A DNA stretch of 21,521 nt from JARRJY01 sp050116415 (GCA_050116415.1 JASFOS010000023.1:1-21521), one strand, 5' to 3'; numbered from the stretch's first letter, positions 13,991 to 21,521 are shown. Program-made: numbers and translations. The notes: generated by a model from the letters alone, not told the origin.

Positions 13991-14533
13991 CTAACCCTTC
14001 AGCGGAAAATTAAAAGCCTTCAGCAATGCCTTGGCTTCATCATCAGTCTTGGCACTGGTCGAAATGGTGATATCCATTCCACGCAATGCGTCAATTTTAT
14101 CGTATTCAATTTCTGGGAAAATGATTTGCTCTTTCACACCCATGCTGTAGTTACCCATACCGTCAAAAGACTTGGGGTTTAAACCACGGAAATCTCGAAT
14201 ACGTGGAATCGCGATGGACACCAGGCGATCCAGGAATTCATACATACGATCACTACGCAAGGTTACTTTGCAGCCAATCGGATAACCTTCACGAATTTTG
14301 AAGCCCGCTACTGATTTACGCGCCTTGGTGACAACGGGTTTTTGACCAGCGATTTGCGCCATGTCAGAAACGGCATTTTCCAGCACTTTCTTGTCACCGA
14401 CCGCTTCACCTACGCCCATATTCAGCGTGATCTTGGTAATACGCGGAACTTCCATAACACTCTTGTAGCCAAACTCTTTTTGTAAGCTGGCAACCACCGT
14501 GTCTTTGTAGAATTCTTGCAACCTAGCCATCAT
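13991..14533 (-). CDS. rplE: 50S ribosomal protein L5 (uL5)
   Basis: L5 binds 5S rRNA and contacts S13 and the P-site tRNA. It has 179 or 180 residues (E. coli 179). Conserved blocks include MEVPRITKITLNMGVGEAVG, RSDRMYEFLDRLVSIAIPRI then RDFRGLNPKSFDGMGNYSMG, and the C-terminal DIDITISTSAK-like segment GMDITISTSAKTDDEAKALL. ATG codons at 14533 and 14530 are both possible. GGA lies five bases before the first. In E. coli the S8 repressor site covers this start; I could not confirm an equivalent fold here. Confidence 0.99.
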   Translation of the reverse strand: MMARLQEFYKDTVVASLQKEFGYKSVMEVPRITKITLNMGVGEAVGDKKVLENAVSDMAQIAGQKPVVTKARKSVAGFKIREGYPIGCKVTLRSDRMYEFLDRLVSIAIPRIRDFRGLNPKSFDGMGNYSMGVKEQIIFPEIEYDKIDALRGMDITISTSAKTDDEAKALLKAFNFPLKG

Positions 14534-14545
14534 TTCTATCCAAAA

Positions 14546-14866
14546 TTAAGCGTCAACAGTTTCGCCGTTCGACTTGAAATAGCGAACCTTGCGACCATCA
14601 TCTAACATTTTAAAACCTACGCGGTCAGCTTTTCCCGTTGCTGGGTTTACCAATGCAACATTGGAAACGTGTACCGGCATTTCTTTATCAACAATACCGC
14701 CTGGCGCACCCATTGCCGGGTTTGGCTTGGTGTGCTTTTTGACCACGTTCACATTTTCAACTACCACACGGTCTTCATCAGGAATAGCACGTAATACGTT
14801 GCCTGTTTTTCCTTTATCTTTTCCCGTGAGGATAATTACCTCATCGCCTTTTCTAATCTTGTTCAT
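14546..14866 (-). CDS. rplX: 50S ribosomal protein L24 (uL24)
   Basis: L24 initiates 50S assembly by binding the 5' domain of 23S rRNA and lies at the exit tunnel. It has 106 residues (E. coli 104). The KOW motif GDEVIILTGKDKGKTGNVLR spans about residues 7-26, and the family block PNPAMGAPGGIVDKEMPVHV follows. It is 15 bases after rplN and 12 before rplE. Confidence 0.99.
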   Translation of the reverse strand: MNKIRKGDEVIILTGKDKGKTGNVLRAIPDEDRVVVENVNVVKKHTKPNPAMGAPGGIVDKEMPVHVSNVALVNPATGKADRVGFKMLDDGRKVRYFKSNGETVDA

Positions 14867-14881
14867 CGTAATGCTCTCTGC

Positions 14882-15250
14882 TTATAGCACTTCAGGCGCC
14901 AAAGAAATAATTTTCATAAATTTCTCAGTACGCAGTTCACGAGTCACAGGACCAAAGATACGAGTACCAATTGGCTGTAAGTTCTGGTTCAGCAGAACTG
15001 CGGCGTTACCATCAAAACGGATCAATGAACCATCGTTACGACGTACACCTTTCTTGGTGCGTACTACAACTGCATTGTAGACATCGCCTTTTTTCACTTT
15101 ACCGCGCGGAATCGCTTCTTTAATACTGACCTTGATGATGTCACCAACACCAGCATAACGACGCTTTGAACCGCCTAAAACTTTAATACACTGTACACGA
15201 CGGGCGCCGCTGTTATCGGCTACATCAAGTACTGTCTGCATCTGAATCAT
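14882..15250 (-). CDS. rplN: 50S ribosomal protein L14 (uL14)
   Basis: L14 lies at the subunit interface (bridges B5 and B8) and is the docking site of the silencing factor RsfS. It has 122 residues, close to the E. coli 123. It begins MIQMQTVLDVADNSGARRVQ and contains KEAIPRGKVKKGDVYNAVVV and NQNLQPIGTRIFGPVTREL. GGAG lies upstream of the ATG. The gap after rpsQ is only 33 bases and shows no promoter, whereas E. coli starts its spc operon in a longer gap here. Confidence 0.99.
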   Translation of the reverse strand: MIQMQTVLDVADNSGARRVQCIKVLGGSKRRYAGVGDIIKVSIKEAIPRGKVKKGDVYNAVVVRTKKGVRRNDGSLIRFDGNAAVLLNQNLQPIGTRIFGPVTRELRTEKFMKIISLAPEVL

Positions 15251-15283
15251 GAGTGACTCCGAATTCGTTCTCTGTTCGCAGCC

Positions 15284-15547
15284 TTAAACTACTGCAGCAC
15301 GTTCAACAATTTGCTCCAGTTTCCATTGTTTAGACTTGGAAATTGGACGGCAAGCACTAATCGTAACGACATCACCTTCGTTACATTCGTTATTTGCATC
15401 ATGAGCATGTAACTTTGTGGATTTTCTGACGAACTTTCCGTAAACCGGGTGTTTCACCATACGCTCCACCATTACAGTAATGGTTTTATCCATTTTGTTA
15501 CTAACAACACGACCTTGTACGGTGCGTAATGTCTTTTGTTCGCTCAT
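15284..15547 (-). CDS. rpsQ: 30S ribosomal protein S17 (uS17)
   Basis: S17 is an early 16S rRNA-binding protein with an OB fold. It has 87 residues (E. coli 84). The core TLRTVQGRVVSNKMDKTITV is followed by VERMVKHPVYGKFVRKSTKL, the family signature region. Its ATG overlaps the rpmC stop codon by one base (TAATG), so translation is probably coupled. Confidence 0.99.
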   Translation of the reverse strand: MSEQKTLRTVQGRVVSNKMDKTITVMVERMVKHPVYGKFVRKSTKLHAHDANNECNEGDVVTISACRPISKSKQWKLEQIVERAAVV

Positions 15548-15741
15548 TATGCGTCACCTGCTTTTTCATTCAGGATAGTTTTCACGCGCGCAATATTACG
15601 GCGCACTTCCTTCACCTTATGCGAATGTGCCAGCTGGCCCGTGCCACGCTGCATACGCAAATTAAATTTTTCACGAGTTAACTCGATCAGCTCTTTATTC
15701 AGCTCATCGGCACTCTTCTGACGTAAATCTGCTGTTTTCAT
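15547..15741 (-). CDS. rpmC: 50S ribosomal protein L29 (uL29)
   Basis: L29 is a two-helix protein beside the tunnel exit that, with L23, forms the docking area for trigger factor and SRP. It has 64 residues (E. coli 63). It contains the helices LRQKSADELNKELIELTREK and the signature KVKEVRRNIARVKTILNEK. It overlaps rplP by one base at its start and rpsQ by one base at its end, both as TAATG junctions. Confidence 0.99.
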   Translation of the reverse strand: MKTADLRQKSADELNKELIELTREKFNLRMQRGTGQLAHSHKVKEVRRNIARVKTILNEKAGDA

Positions 15742-16154
15742 TACAGTACCGTCCGAGTCACAAATGCTGTTTGAACAGGCAGTTTTGCTGCCGCCAGTTT
15801 GAAGGCCTCACGTGCAATTTCTTCTGATACGCCTTCCATTTCATAAAGCATGCGGCCTGGTTGAATCTGGGCCACCCAGTACTCAACATTACCCTTACCT
15901 TTACCCTGACGTACTTCCAGAGGCTTCTGGGTAATTGGCTTGTCCGGAAATACACGAATCCAGATCTTACCGCCACGCTTGATATGGCGAGTCATGGCAC
16001 GACGAGCAGCTTCAATCTGGCGCGCGGTAATACGACCGCGACCTACTGCTTTCAAACCATACTCACCAAAGCTAACTTTACTACCGCGATTAGCCAGGCC
16101 ACGGTTGCGACCTTTCATCTGTTTGCGGAATTTTGTTCGTTTTGGCTGCAGCAT
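15741..16154 (-). CDS. rplP: 50S ribosomal protein L16 (uL16)
   Basis: L16 contacts the A-site tRNA elbow and organises the peptidyl transferase region. It has 137 residues (E. coli 136). It begins MLQPKRTKFRKQMKGRNRGL and includes FGEYGLKAVGRGRITARQIE and RVFPDKPITQKPLEVRQGKG. The last holds the region of the arginine hydroxylated in E. coli. It is 18 bases after rpsC. Confidence 0.99.
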   Translation of the reverse strand: MLQPKRTKFRKQMKGRNRGLANRGSKVSFGEYGLKAVGRGRITARQIEAARRAMTRHIKRGGKIWIRVFPDKPITQKPLEVRQGKGKGNVEYWVAQIQPGRMLYEMEGVSEEIAREAFKLAAAKLPVQTAFVTRTVL

Positions 16155-16172
16155 TGCTAACTCCTAAAAATC

Positions 16173-16850
16173 TTAACTTACTGCGGCCTTCGCAGTTTCA
16201 GTTTCAGATGTTTCAGCACTACCGATAACTTCGCCTTTAAAGATCCACACTTTGACACCAATGATGCCATAGGTGGTTTTGGCTTCAGCAAAACCGTAAT
16301 CAACATCTGCACGTAATGTATGCAATGGCACACGGCCTTCGCGATACCACTCTGCACGAGCAATTTCAGCACCGTTCAATCGGCCGCTGACATTAATTTT
16401 CATGCCTTGCGCACCCAGGCGCATGGTATTTTGTACCGCACGCTTCATGGCGCGACGGAACATAATACGACGTTCGAGCTGTTGCGCGACGCTTTCAGCA
16501 ACCAGTTGCGCATCCAGTTCCGGCTTGCGCACTTCTTCGATATTGATGTGAACTGAAGGCAGCCCCATCATCTTGGTTACTTCATTCCGCAGACGCTCAA
16601 TGTCTTCACCTTTCTTACCAATTACCAGACCAGGACGTGCACTGTGGATAGTGATATTGGCACTACCTTGCGTACGTTCTATCTGAATACGACTAACCGA
16701 AGCTTGTGATAATCTCTTTTTCAGAAAATCACGCACTTCCAGATCAGAATTCAGGAAGTCTGCATAGTCCTTGGAATCGGCATACCATTTAGACGTGTAG
16801 TCTTTGACAATACCGAGACGTATACCTGTTGGATGTACTTTCTGACCCAT
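16173..16850 (-). CDS. rpsC: 30S ribosomal protein S3 (uS3)
   Basis: S3 forms part of the mRNA entry channel and has helicase-like activity together with S4 and S5. It has 225 residues (E. coli 233); the short C-terminal tail is variable. It begins MGQKVHPTGIRLGIVKDYTS. The KH domain has the GxxG loop in RPGLVIGKKGEDIERLRNEV, and the C-terminal domain has LGAQGMKINVSGRLNGAEIA and REGRVPLHTLRADVDYGFAE. It is 12 bases after rplV. Confidence 0.99.
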   Translation of the reverse strand: MGQKVHPTGIRLGIVKDYTSKWYADSKDYADFLNSDLEVRDFLKKRLSQASVSRIQIERTQGSANITIHSARPGLVIGKKGEDIERLRNEVTKMMGLPSVHINIEEVRKPELDAQLVAESVAQQLERRIMFRRAMKRAVQNTMRLGAQGMKINVSGRLNGAEIARAEWYREGRVPLHTLRADVDYGFAEAKTTYGIIGVKVWIFKGEVIGSAETSETETAKAAVS

Positions 16851-16862
16851 GCCAGTCTCTCT

Positions 16863-17195
16863 CTATTTATCCGCTACCATCACAGTAATGTGACTGGTAC
16901 GTTTAAAAATATGGTTTGCTGCACCTTTGGCGCGTGCTTGCCAACGTTTGAATGTTGGACCTTCGTCAACAAATACTGTTGATACTTTCAGCTCATCAAT
17001 GTCAGCACCTTCATTGTGCTCAGCATTGGCAATTGCAGACTCAAGTACTTTTTTCATGATGCCTGCAGCTTTTTTAGGGCTGAAAGATAAAAGCTGTAAC
17101 GCTTGCTCTACTGGCAGACCACGAATCTGGTCAGCTACCAGACGGCACTTCTGTGGAGAAATGCGAGCGTGTCTATGTTTAGCCTGGACTTCCAT
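16863..17195 (-). CDS. rplV: 50S ribosomal protein L22 (uL22)
   Basis: L22 has a beta-hairpin that lines the nascent peptide tunnel, a site of macrolide effects and of SecM-type stalling. It has 110 residues, as in E. coli. It begins MEVQAKHRHARISPQKCRLV and contains KKVLESAIANAEHNEGADID. In frame are TTG 17201, ATG 17198 and ATG 17195. The last is chosen because AAGAGG lies seven bases before it and it matches the family N-terminus. It starts 11 bases after the rpsS stop. Confidence 0.98.
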   Translation of the reverse strand: MEVQAKHRHARISPQKCRLVADQIRGLPVEQALQLLSFSPKKAAGIMKKVLESAIANAEHNEGADIDELKVSTVFVDEGPTFKRWQARAKGAANHIFKRTSHITVMVADK

Positions 17196-17206
17196 CATCA
17201 AACCTC

Positions 17207-17479
17207 TTACTTGCCTTTCTTGTCAGCCGCATGGCCTTTATAGGTACGCGTAGGTGAAAACTCACCCAACTTGTGCCCCACCATGTTGTCTGAAATTAAT
17301 ACAGGCACATGCTGACGACCGTTATGTACCGCAATAGTCAGACCAATCATTTCTGGAACGATCATAGAGCGACGCGACCAGGTCTTGATGGGCTTTTTCA
17401 CATTGGACTCAACAGCTTCAGTCACCTTCTTCATAAGATGAAGGTCAACAAAAGGTCCTTTTCTAATTGAACGTGGCAC
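17207..17479 (-). CDS. rpsS: 30S ribosomal protein S19 (uS19), GTG start
   Basis: S19 lies at the top of the 30S head, near the A-site tRNA, paired with S13. It has 90 residues (E. coli 92). It begins PRSIRKGPFVDLHLMKKVTE and carries the signature VGHKLGEFSPTRTYKGHAAD. The start codon is GTG at 17479; no ATG fits the conserved N-terminus, and a GAGAG-like ribosome site lies upstream. It is 25 bases after rplB. Confidence 0.98.
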   Translation of the reverse strand: MPRSIRKGPFVDLHLMKKVTEAVESNVKKPIKTWSRRSMIVPEMIGLTIAVHNGRQHVPVLISDNMVGHKLGEFSPTRTYKGHAADKKGK

Positions 17480-17504
17480 AGTTCTACTCTCTATACGTTA
17501 ACGA

Positions 17505-18332
17505 TTACTTTTTGTTACGACGACGTACGATCATGTTATCGGTACGCTTGTTCTTACGTGTCTTGTAACCCTTGGTAGGCACACCCCAGGGCGTTACCGG
17601 GTGACGACCACCAGAGGTACGACCTTCACCACCACCATGAGGGTGATCAACCGGGTTCATGACCACACCGCGAACGGTGGGACGAACACCGCGCCAGCGT
17701 GTGGCACCGGCTTTACCCAGTTTACGCAGGCTGTGTTCACCATTGCTGACCACGCCAATCGTCGCGCGGCAGTCGGTATGTACTTTACGCATTTCACCGG
17801 AACGCATGCGCAAGGTGGCATGGCTACCTTCACGCGCGACCAGTTGCACAGAAGTACCGGCACTACGTGCCAGCTGGGCACCCTTGCCTGGTTTCATTTC
17901 AACACAGTGAACCGTAGTACCGACTGGAATATTGCGCAGAGGCAAGCAGTTACCTTGCTTGATTGGTGCACTCGCACCAGACATCAGCTCGGCACCCGCC
18001 TTAACACCTTGAGGCGCGATGATATAACGACGTTCGCCGTCATTATATAACACCAGGGCGATATTAGCACTGCGATTTGGATCGTATTCAAGGCGCTCGA
18101 CCTTGCCCACGACACCATCTTTATTTCGTTTAAAATCAATTACCCGGTAGTGCTGCTTGTGACCTCCACCTTTATGGCGTGTAGTAATACGACCGTTGTT
18201 ATTACGACCACCAGTCTTGGATTTCTTTTCCAGCAGCGGCGCGTAGGGCTTGCCTTTGTGCAGGTCGGGATTAACGACCTTTACAACAAAGCGGCGTCCA
18301 GCTGATGTTGGTTTTGTCTTTACGAGAGCCAT
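17505..18332 (-). CDS. rplB: 50S ribosomal protein L2 (uL2)
   Basis: L2 is among the most conserved ribosomal proteins, needed for subunit association and the peptidyl transferase centre. It has 275 residues (E. coli 273). The N-terminal half has NNGRITTRHKGGGHKQHYRV. The C-terminal half has the invariant NPVDHPHGGGEGRTSGGRHP, whose first or second His corresponds to the functionally important His229 of E. coli. The tail is strongly basic (KTRKNKRTDNMIVRRRNKK). It is 21 bases after rplW. Confidence 0.99.
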   Translation of the reverse strand: MALVKTKPTSAGRRFVVKVVNPDLHKGKPYAPLLEKKSKTGGRNNNGRITTRHKGGGHKQHYRVIDFKRNKDGVVGKVERLEYDPNRSANIALVLYNDGERRYIIAPQGVKAGAELMSGASAPIKQGNCLPLRNIPVGTTVHCVEMKPGKGAQLARSAGTSVQLVAREGSHATLRMRSGEMRKVHTDCRATIGVVSNGEHSLRKLGKAGATRWRGVRPTVRGVVMNPVDHPHGGGEGRTSGGRHPVTPWGVPTKGYKTRKNKRTDNMIVRRRNKK

Positions 18333-18353
18333 GTTTAAAAATCCTTACTACCG

Positions 18354-18650
18354 TTATTCCGCGCCAATAAAGTTAATGTCCTGGCCTTCTTTAAGGCTGA
18401 CATAAGCTTTTTTCCAGTTCTTGCGACGGCCTAAACCACCGACGGCACGCTTTACTTTACCTTTCATGTTGCTGACCTGAACACTCTCAACTCCGACCTC
18501 AAACATCAGCTCAACAGCCTGTTTGATTTCAGTCTTGGTAGCGTCAGCCACAACTTTAAAAACCACCTGGTTGTTTTGATCCGCAACGATGCTGCTCTTT
18601 TCAGAGACATGCGGTTCCAACAACACATTCATCAGACGCTGCTGACTCAT
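18354..18650 (-). CDS. rplW: 50S ribosomal protein L23 (uL23)
   Basis: L23 at the tunnel exit is the main ribosomal contact of trigger factor and SRP. It has 98 residues (E. coli 100). It contains VLLEPHVSEKSSIVADQNNQ, with the conserved Glu used for trigger factor docking, and VFKVVADATKTEIKQAVELM. The ATG overlaps the rplD stop by four bases (ATGA), and GAGGAG lies inside the end of rplD, so translation is coupled. Confidence 0.99.
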   Translation of the reverse strand: MSQQRLMNVLLEPHVSEKSSIVADQNNQVVFKVVADATKTEIKQAVELMFEVGVESVQVSNMKGKVKRAVGGLGRRKNWKKAYVSLKEGQDINFIGAE

Positions 18651-19267
18651 GACAGTTTCTCCTCAAGCTTTTTGACAGCATCCACTGTCATCAGCACCTT
18701 GTCGAAACGAATCAGACCAACCGGGTCAACGTAATCAACTTCACAAATACCTACGTTTGGCAGGTTACGTGCTGATAAAAACAGACCTTCATTCAGGTCA
18801 TGGGTAACAATATTTACATTGTCCGCACCCCATGCAGCCAGCTTGCCTGCCAGCTCCTTGGTCTTCGGCGCATCAATGCCCAAATCCTCAACGATGATCA
18901 GGCGTTCCTGGCGAACCAGTTCCGACAGAATTGAACGAATCGCCGCGCGATACATCTTCTTGTTCAGCTTCTGTGACCAATCCTGGGGCCTGGCAGCAAA
19001 CGTCACACCACCACTACGCCAGATTGGGCTGCGGATTGTACCAGCACGCGCGCGTCCTGTCCCCTTTTGTCGCCAAGGTTTTTTACCACCACCGCGAACT
19101 TCGGAACGGTTTTTCTGGGCACGGGTACCGGAACGGCCGCCAGCCATATAGGCCGTCACCGCCTGGTGAACCAGTGTCTCGTTGAAATCACGCGCAAAGT
19201 TGGCATCAGAGACTTCCAGAGTCTTCTTCGATGCTTTACCTGTCGCGGTTGTTAACTGTAATTCCAT
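18647..19267 (-). CDS. rplD: 50S ribosomal protein L4 (uL4)
   Basis: L4 has an extended loop reaching the tunnel constriction. In E. coli it also represses the S10 operon by leader attenuation and inhibits RNase E. It has 206 residues (E. coli 201). The loop is visible as GGRSGTRAQKNRSEVRGGGK and PWRQKGTGRARAGTIRSPIW. A Rossmann-like part includes LIIVEDLGIDAPKTKELAGK. A strong AAGGGGG site lies before the ATG. No S10-type leader for autogenous control is seen upstream of rpsJ. Confidence 0.99.
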   Translation of the reverse strand: MELQLTTATGKASKKTLEVSDANFARDFNETLVHQAVTAYMAGGRSGTRAQKNRSEVRGGGKKPWRQKGTGRARAGTIRSPIWRSGGVTFAARPQDWSQKLNKKMYRAAIRSILSELVRQERLIIVEDLGIDAPKTKELAGKLAAWGADNVNIVTHDLNEGLFLSARNLPNVGICEVDYVDPVGLIRFDKVLMTVDAVKKLEEKLS

Positions 19268-19280
19268 CGCCGCAACCCCC

Positions 19281-19922
19281 TTAACGTGCTTTCACTGCTG
19301 GAGATACGATCACGTCACCACCCTTGGCTCCAGGCACAGCGCCTTTAACCAGCAGTAGGTTACGTTCCGCATCTACACGTACAATTTCAAGATTCTGGGT
19401 AGTAGAACGCTCATCACCCATGTGGCCCGCCATCTTCTTGCCCTTGAATACACGACCGGGTGTCTGACACTGGCCGATAGAACCCGGGGCACGATGTGAT
19501 AACGAGTTACCGTGCGTGGCATCCTGCATGCTAAAGTTGTGGCGCTTAACACCGCCGGCAAAACCTTTACCAATGCTGCGGCCCGTCACGTCTACTTTCT
19601 GGCCTTCTTCAAAGATATCCACCTTGATTTCAGCCGCTGGTGCCAGCTCTTCACCTTCACCGTCATTCAAGCGGAATTCCCACGTACCGCGACCTGCTTC
19701 AACGCCGGCCTTGGCAAAATGGCCTGCCATGGCCTTGGTGACACGGTTTGCTTTACGTGAACCGACTGTAACCTGTACAGCACGATAACCGTCTGCTTCC
19801 TCAGTACGTAACTGGGTAACACGGTTTGGTTCCACCTCGATTACTGTCACAGGCAGAGATGCACCGTCTTCAGTGAAGACCCGTGTCATACCTACTTTGC
19901 GACCTACTACACCAATCGTCAT
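19281..19922 (-). CDS. rplC: 50S ribosomal protein L3 (uL3)
   Basis: L3 is an assembly initiator reaching toward the peptidyl transferase centre. It has 213 residues (E. coli 209). It begins with GVVGRKVGMTRVFTEDG and includes KGFAGGVKRHNFSMQDATHG then NSLSHRAPGSIGQCQTPGRV. The Gln in the GQ-x-Q segment corresponds to the site methylated by PrmB in E. coli. It is 43 bases after rpsJ, a gap that holds a small hairpin, and 13 bases before rplD. Confidence 0.99.
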   Translation of the reverse strand: MTIGVVGRKVGMTRVFTEDGASLPVTVIEVEPNRVTQLRTEEADGYRAVQVTVGSRKANRVTKAMAGHFAKAGVEAGRGTWEFRLNDGEGEELAPAAEIKVDIFEEGQKVDVTGRSIGKGFAGGVKRHNFSMQDATHGNSLSHRAPGSIGQCQTPGRVFKGKKMAGHMGDERSTTQNLEIVRVDAERNLLLVKGAVPGAKGGDVIVSPAVKAR

Positions 19923-19939
19923 TTTCTTAACCTTAAGTT

Positions 19940-19959
19940 CCTGAAACTATTGTTTCTGG
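19940..19959. other. Small hairpin in the rpsJ-rplC gap
   Basis: CC, one mismatch, then GAAAC (19943-19947), loop TATT, GTTTC (19952-19956), one mismatch, GG. The whole 20-base segment is symmetric except for the T-T (plus strand) or A-A (minus strand) mismatch. It sits between two ribosomal genes. It has no T tract, so it is not a terminator; it may be an mRNA stability or processing element. Confidence 0.35.
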
Positions 19960-19965
19960 CTGTAA

Positions 19966-20283
19966 TTACTGCAATTGAATCTGGACATCTACACCCGCGG
20001 CCAGATCCAGCTTCATTAACGCATCAACAGTCTTGTCAGTTGGATCGACAATATCCATCAAGCGCTTGTGTGTACGAATTTCGTACTGGTCACGAGCATC
20101 CTTGTTGACATGCGGCGAAATAAGAACCGTAAAACGTTCTTTTCTCGTTGGCAGCGGAATGGGCCCCTTCACCTGGGCGCCAGTACGCTTTGCAGTATCA
20201 ACAATTTCGCGTGCAGACTGATCAATTAAACGATGATCGAATGCTTTTAAGCGAATGCGGATGTTTTGATTCTTGCCTGCCAT
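19966..20283 (-). CDS. rpsJ: 30S ribosomal protein S10 (uS10, NusE)
   Basis: S10 is a 30S head protein that also acts as NusE, linking NusG and NusB to transcription antitermination and transcription-translation coupling. It has 105 residues (E. coli 103, with a slightly different start). It contains RIRLKAFDHRLIDQSAREIV and the signature PLPTRKERFTVLISPHVNKD. It follows tuf by only 36 bases with no promoter or terminator visible, so it is probably read from the str operon. Confidence 0.99.
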   Translation of the reverse strand: MAGKNQNIRIRLKAFDHRLIDQSAREIVDTAKRTGAQVKGPIPLPTRKERFTVLISPHVNKDARDQYEIRTHKRLMDIVDPTDKTVDALMKLDLAAGVDVQIQLQ

Positions 20284-20319
20284 AATTTTCTACTCAATAA
20301 ATGTCTATTCAATTGCCTG

Positions 20320-21510
20320 TTATTCGATGATCTTGGATACCACGCCGGCACCCACGGTACGACCACCTTCACGAATCGCAAAGCGTAAACCTTCTTCCAT
20401 CGCAATCGGTGCAATCAGGCTGACCGTCATCTTCACGTTATCACCTGGCATCACCATTTCAGTGCCTTCCGGTAAGTCACAGGCGCCGGTGACGTCCGTG
20501 GTACGGAAGTAGAACTGAGGACGGTAACCATTGAAGAATGGCGTGTGACGTCCACCTTCGTCTTTGCCCAGCACGTAAACTTCGGCTTCGAACTTGGTGT
20601 GCGGGGTAATCGAACCGGGCTTCGCCAGTACCTGGCCACGCTCTACTTCGTCACGCTTGGTACCGCGTAACAGGATACCCACGTTATCACCCGCCTGACC
20701 TTCGTCCAGCAGCTTGCGGAACATCTCAACACCGGTACAGGTCGTAGATGTGGTGTCCTTGATACCGACGATTTCGATATCATCACCGACATGGATAATA
20801 CCACGCTCGATACGACCGGTGACCACGGTACCACGACCGGAAATCGAGAAAACGTCTTCCACGGGCATCAGGAAGTCGCCGTCAACGGCACGTTCCGGCT
20901 CAGGGAAGTATTCGTCCATCGCGTCTACCAGCTTGATGATCGCGGGCGCACCAATGTCTGACTGGTCGCCTTCCAGCGCTTTCAGCGCCGAACCTTTAAC
21001 AATAGGCGTGTCGTCACCGGGGAAGTCATAGCTGTCCAGCAGTTCGCGCACTTCCATTTCAACCAGTTCCAGCAGCTCTTCGTCGTCGACCATGTCGGCC
21101 TTGTTCAGGAATACCACGATGTAAGGAACGCCTACCTGGCGTGACAGCAGGATGTGCTCACGCGTCTGCGGCATGGGGCCGTCCGCCGCACTTACTACCA
21201 GGATCGCGCCGTCCATCTGCGCCGCACCGGTGATCATGTTCTTGACGTAATCCGCGTGTCCAGGACAGTCAACGTGCGCGTAGTGACGCTTGTCACTTTC
21301 GTATTCCACGTGCGAGGTCGCAATCGTGATACCACGCTCTTTCTCTTCCGGCGCGTTATCGATTTCATCAAACGCTTTCGCTTCGCCACCCATCGCTTCT
21401 GCCATCACCTTGGTGATCGCCGCTGTCAGCGTCGTTTTACCGTGATCTACGTGACCAATCGTACCCACATTCACATGGGGTTTCGTGCGTTCAAATTTTT
21501 CCTTGGACAT
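20320..21510 (-). CDS. tuf: Elongation factor Tu
   Basis: EF-Tu delivers aminoacyl-tRNA to the ribosome as a GTP complex. It is complete at 396 residues. The GTPase domain has G1 GHVDHGKT at 19-26, the switch I region with RGITIA, G3 DCPGH at 81-85 (H85 is the catalytic histidine), NKAD for guanine recognition and SAL near 174. Domains 2 and 3 follow, with VFSISGRGTVVTGRIERG and the tRNA-contacting GRHTPFFNGYRPQFY. The ATG at 21510 is 11 bases from the window edge. The position ahead of rpsJ is that of the str-operon copy (tufA), expected after fusA, which lies outside the window. A second copy elsewhere is common and could convert with this one. Confidence 0.99.
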   Translation of the reverse strand: MSKEKFERTKPHVNVGTIGHVDHGKTTLTAAITKVMAEAMGGEAKAFDEIDNAPEEKERGITIATSHVEYESDKRHYAHVDCPGHADYVKNMITGAAQMDGAILVVSAADGPMPQTREHILLSRQVGVPYIVVFLNKADMVDDEELLELVEMEVRELLDSYDFPGDDTPIVKGSALKALEGDQSDIGAPAIIKLVDAMDEYFPEPERAVDGDFLMPVEDVFSISGRGTVVTGRIERGIIHVGDDIEIVGIKDTTSTTCTGVEMFRKLLDEGQAGDNVGILLRGTKRDEVERGQVLAKPGSITPHTKFEAEVYVLGKDEGGRHTPFFNGYRPQFYFRTTDVTGACDLPEGTEMVMPGDNVKMTVSLIAPIAMEEGLRFAIREGGRTVGAGVVSKIIE

Positions 21511-21521
21511 GGCTATCTACC

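Noticed and set aside
14500..14560. Possible S8 repressor site at the rplE start, as in E. coli
   Set aside because: I could not see the bulged helix of the E. coli spc target by eye; a covariance search would be needed to claim it.
1..21521. CRISPR arrays, tRNA genes, insertion sequences, defence or toxin-antitoxin modules
   Set aside because: No regular repeats, cloverleaf-like sequences, transposase motifs or small toxin-antitoxin pairs were found; open frames antisense to ribosomal genes are shadows.

Overview
The window comes from a gammaproteobacterium of moderate GC content. The evidence is the canonical tuf, S10, spc and alpha gene order, an EF-Tu and an RNA polymerase alpha subunit whose C-terminal residues closely follow the E. 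coli proteins, and a gammaproteobacterial C-terminus on S4. The genus cannot be fixed from the sequence alone. No tRNA, rRNA, CRISPR, insertion sequence or phage gene was seen, and no gene-free stretch exceeds 300 bases.

Right two thirds (about 6571 to 21510, all on the minus strand, so read from right to left): tuf, then rpsJ-rplC-rplD-rplW-rplB-rpsS-rplV-rpsC-rplP-rpmC-rpsQ, then rplN-rplX-rplE-rpsN-rpsH-rplF-rplR-rpsE-rpmD-rplO-secY-rpmJ, then rpsM-rpsK-rpsD-rpoA-rplQ, ending at a strong hairpin terminator. All 28 genes of the classical S10, spc and alpha operons are present and intact. Gaps are mostly under 45 bases. The only roomy break is the 154 bases before rpsM, which hold a good sigma-70 promoter candidate and a hairpin, and so probably mark the start of the alpha unit. 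The gap between tuf and rpsJ is only 36 bases, so the separate S10 promoter and L4-controlled leader known from E. coli cannot fit there. The S10 and spc units also look fused. S4 is notable for its zinc-type cysteine set and its TTG start.

Left third (1 to about 6570): the 3' part of uvrA (plus strand) converges on a small TPR-like protein. Upstream of that, on the same strand, lies a SAM hydrolase (DUF62) family gene. It is divergent from a five-TM LtaS/YejM-like sulfatase-fold membrane protein that has lost one canonical metal-binding histidine. Next, on the minus strand, is a Cache-HAMP-MCP chemoreceptor. Its upstream region carries a near-perfect flagellar sigma-28 (FliA) promoter, implying a motile, chemotactic cell. 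These four genes look like accessory content between uvrA and the ribosomal superoperon.

No clear novel multi-gene system was found. The most useful leads are the FliA promoter, the degenerate sulfatase active site, the cysteine-rich S4 and the altered regulatory layout of the ribosomal operons.
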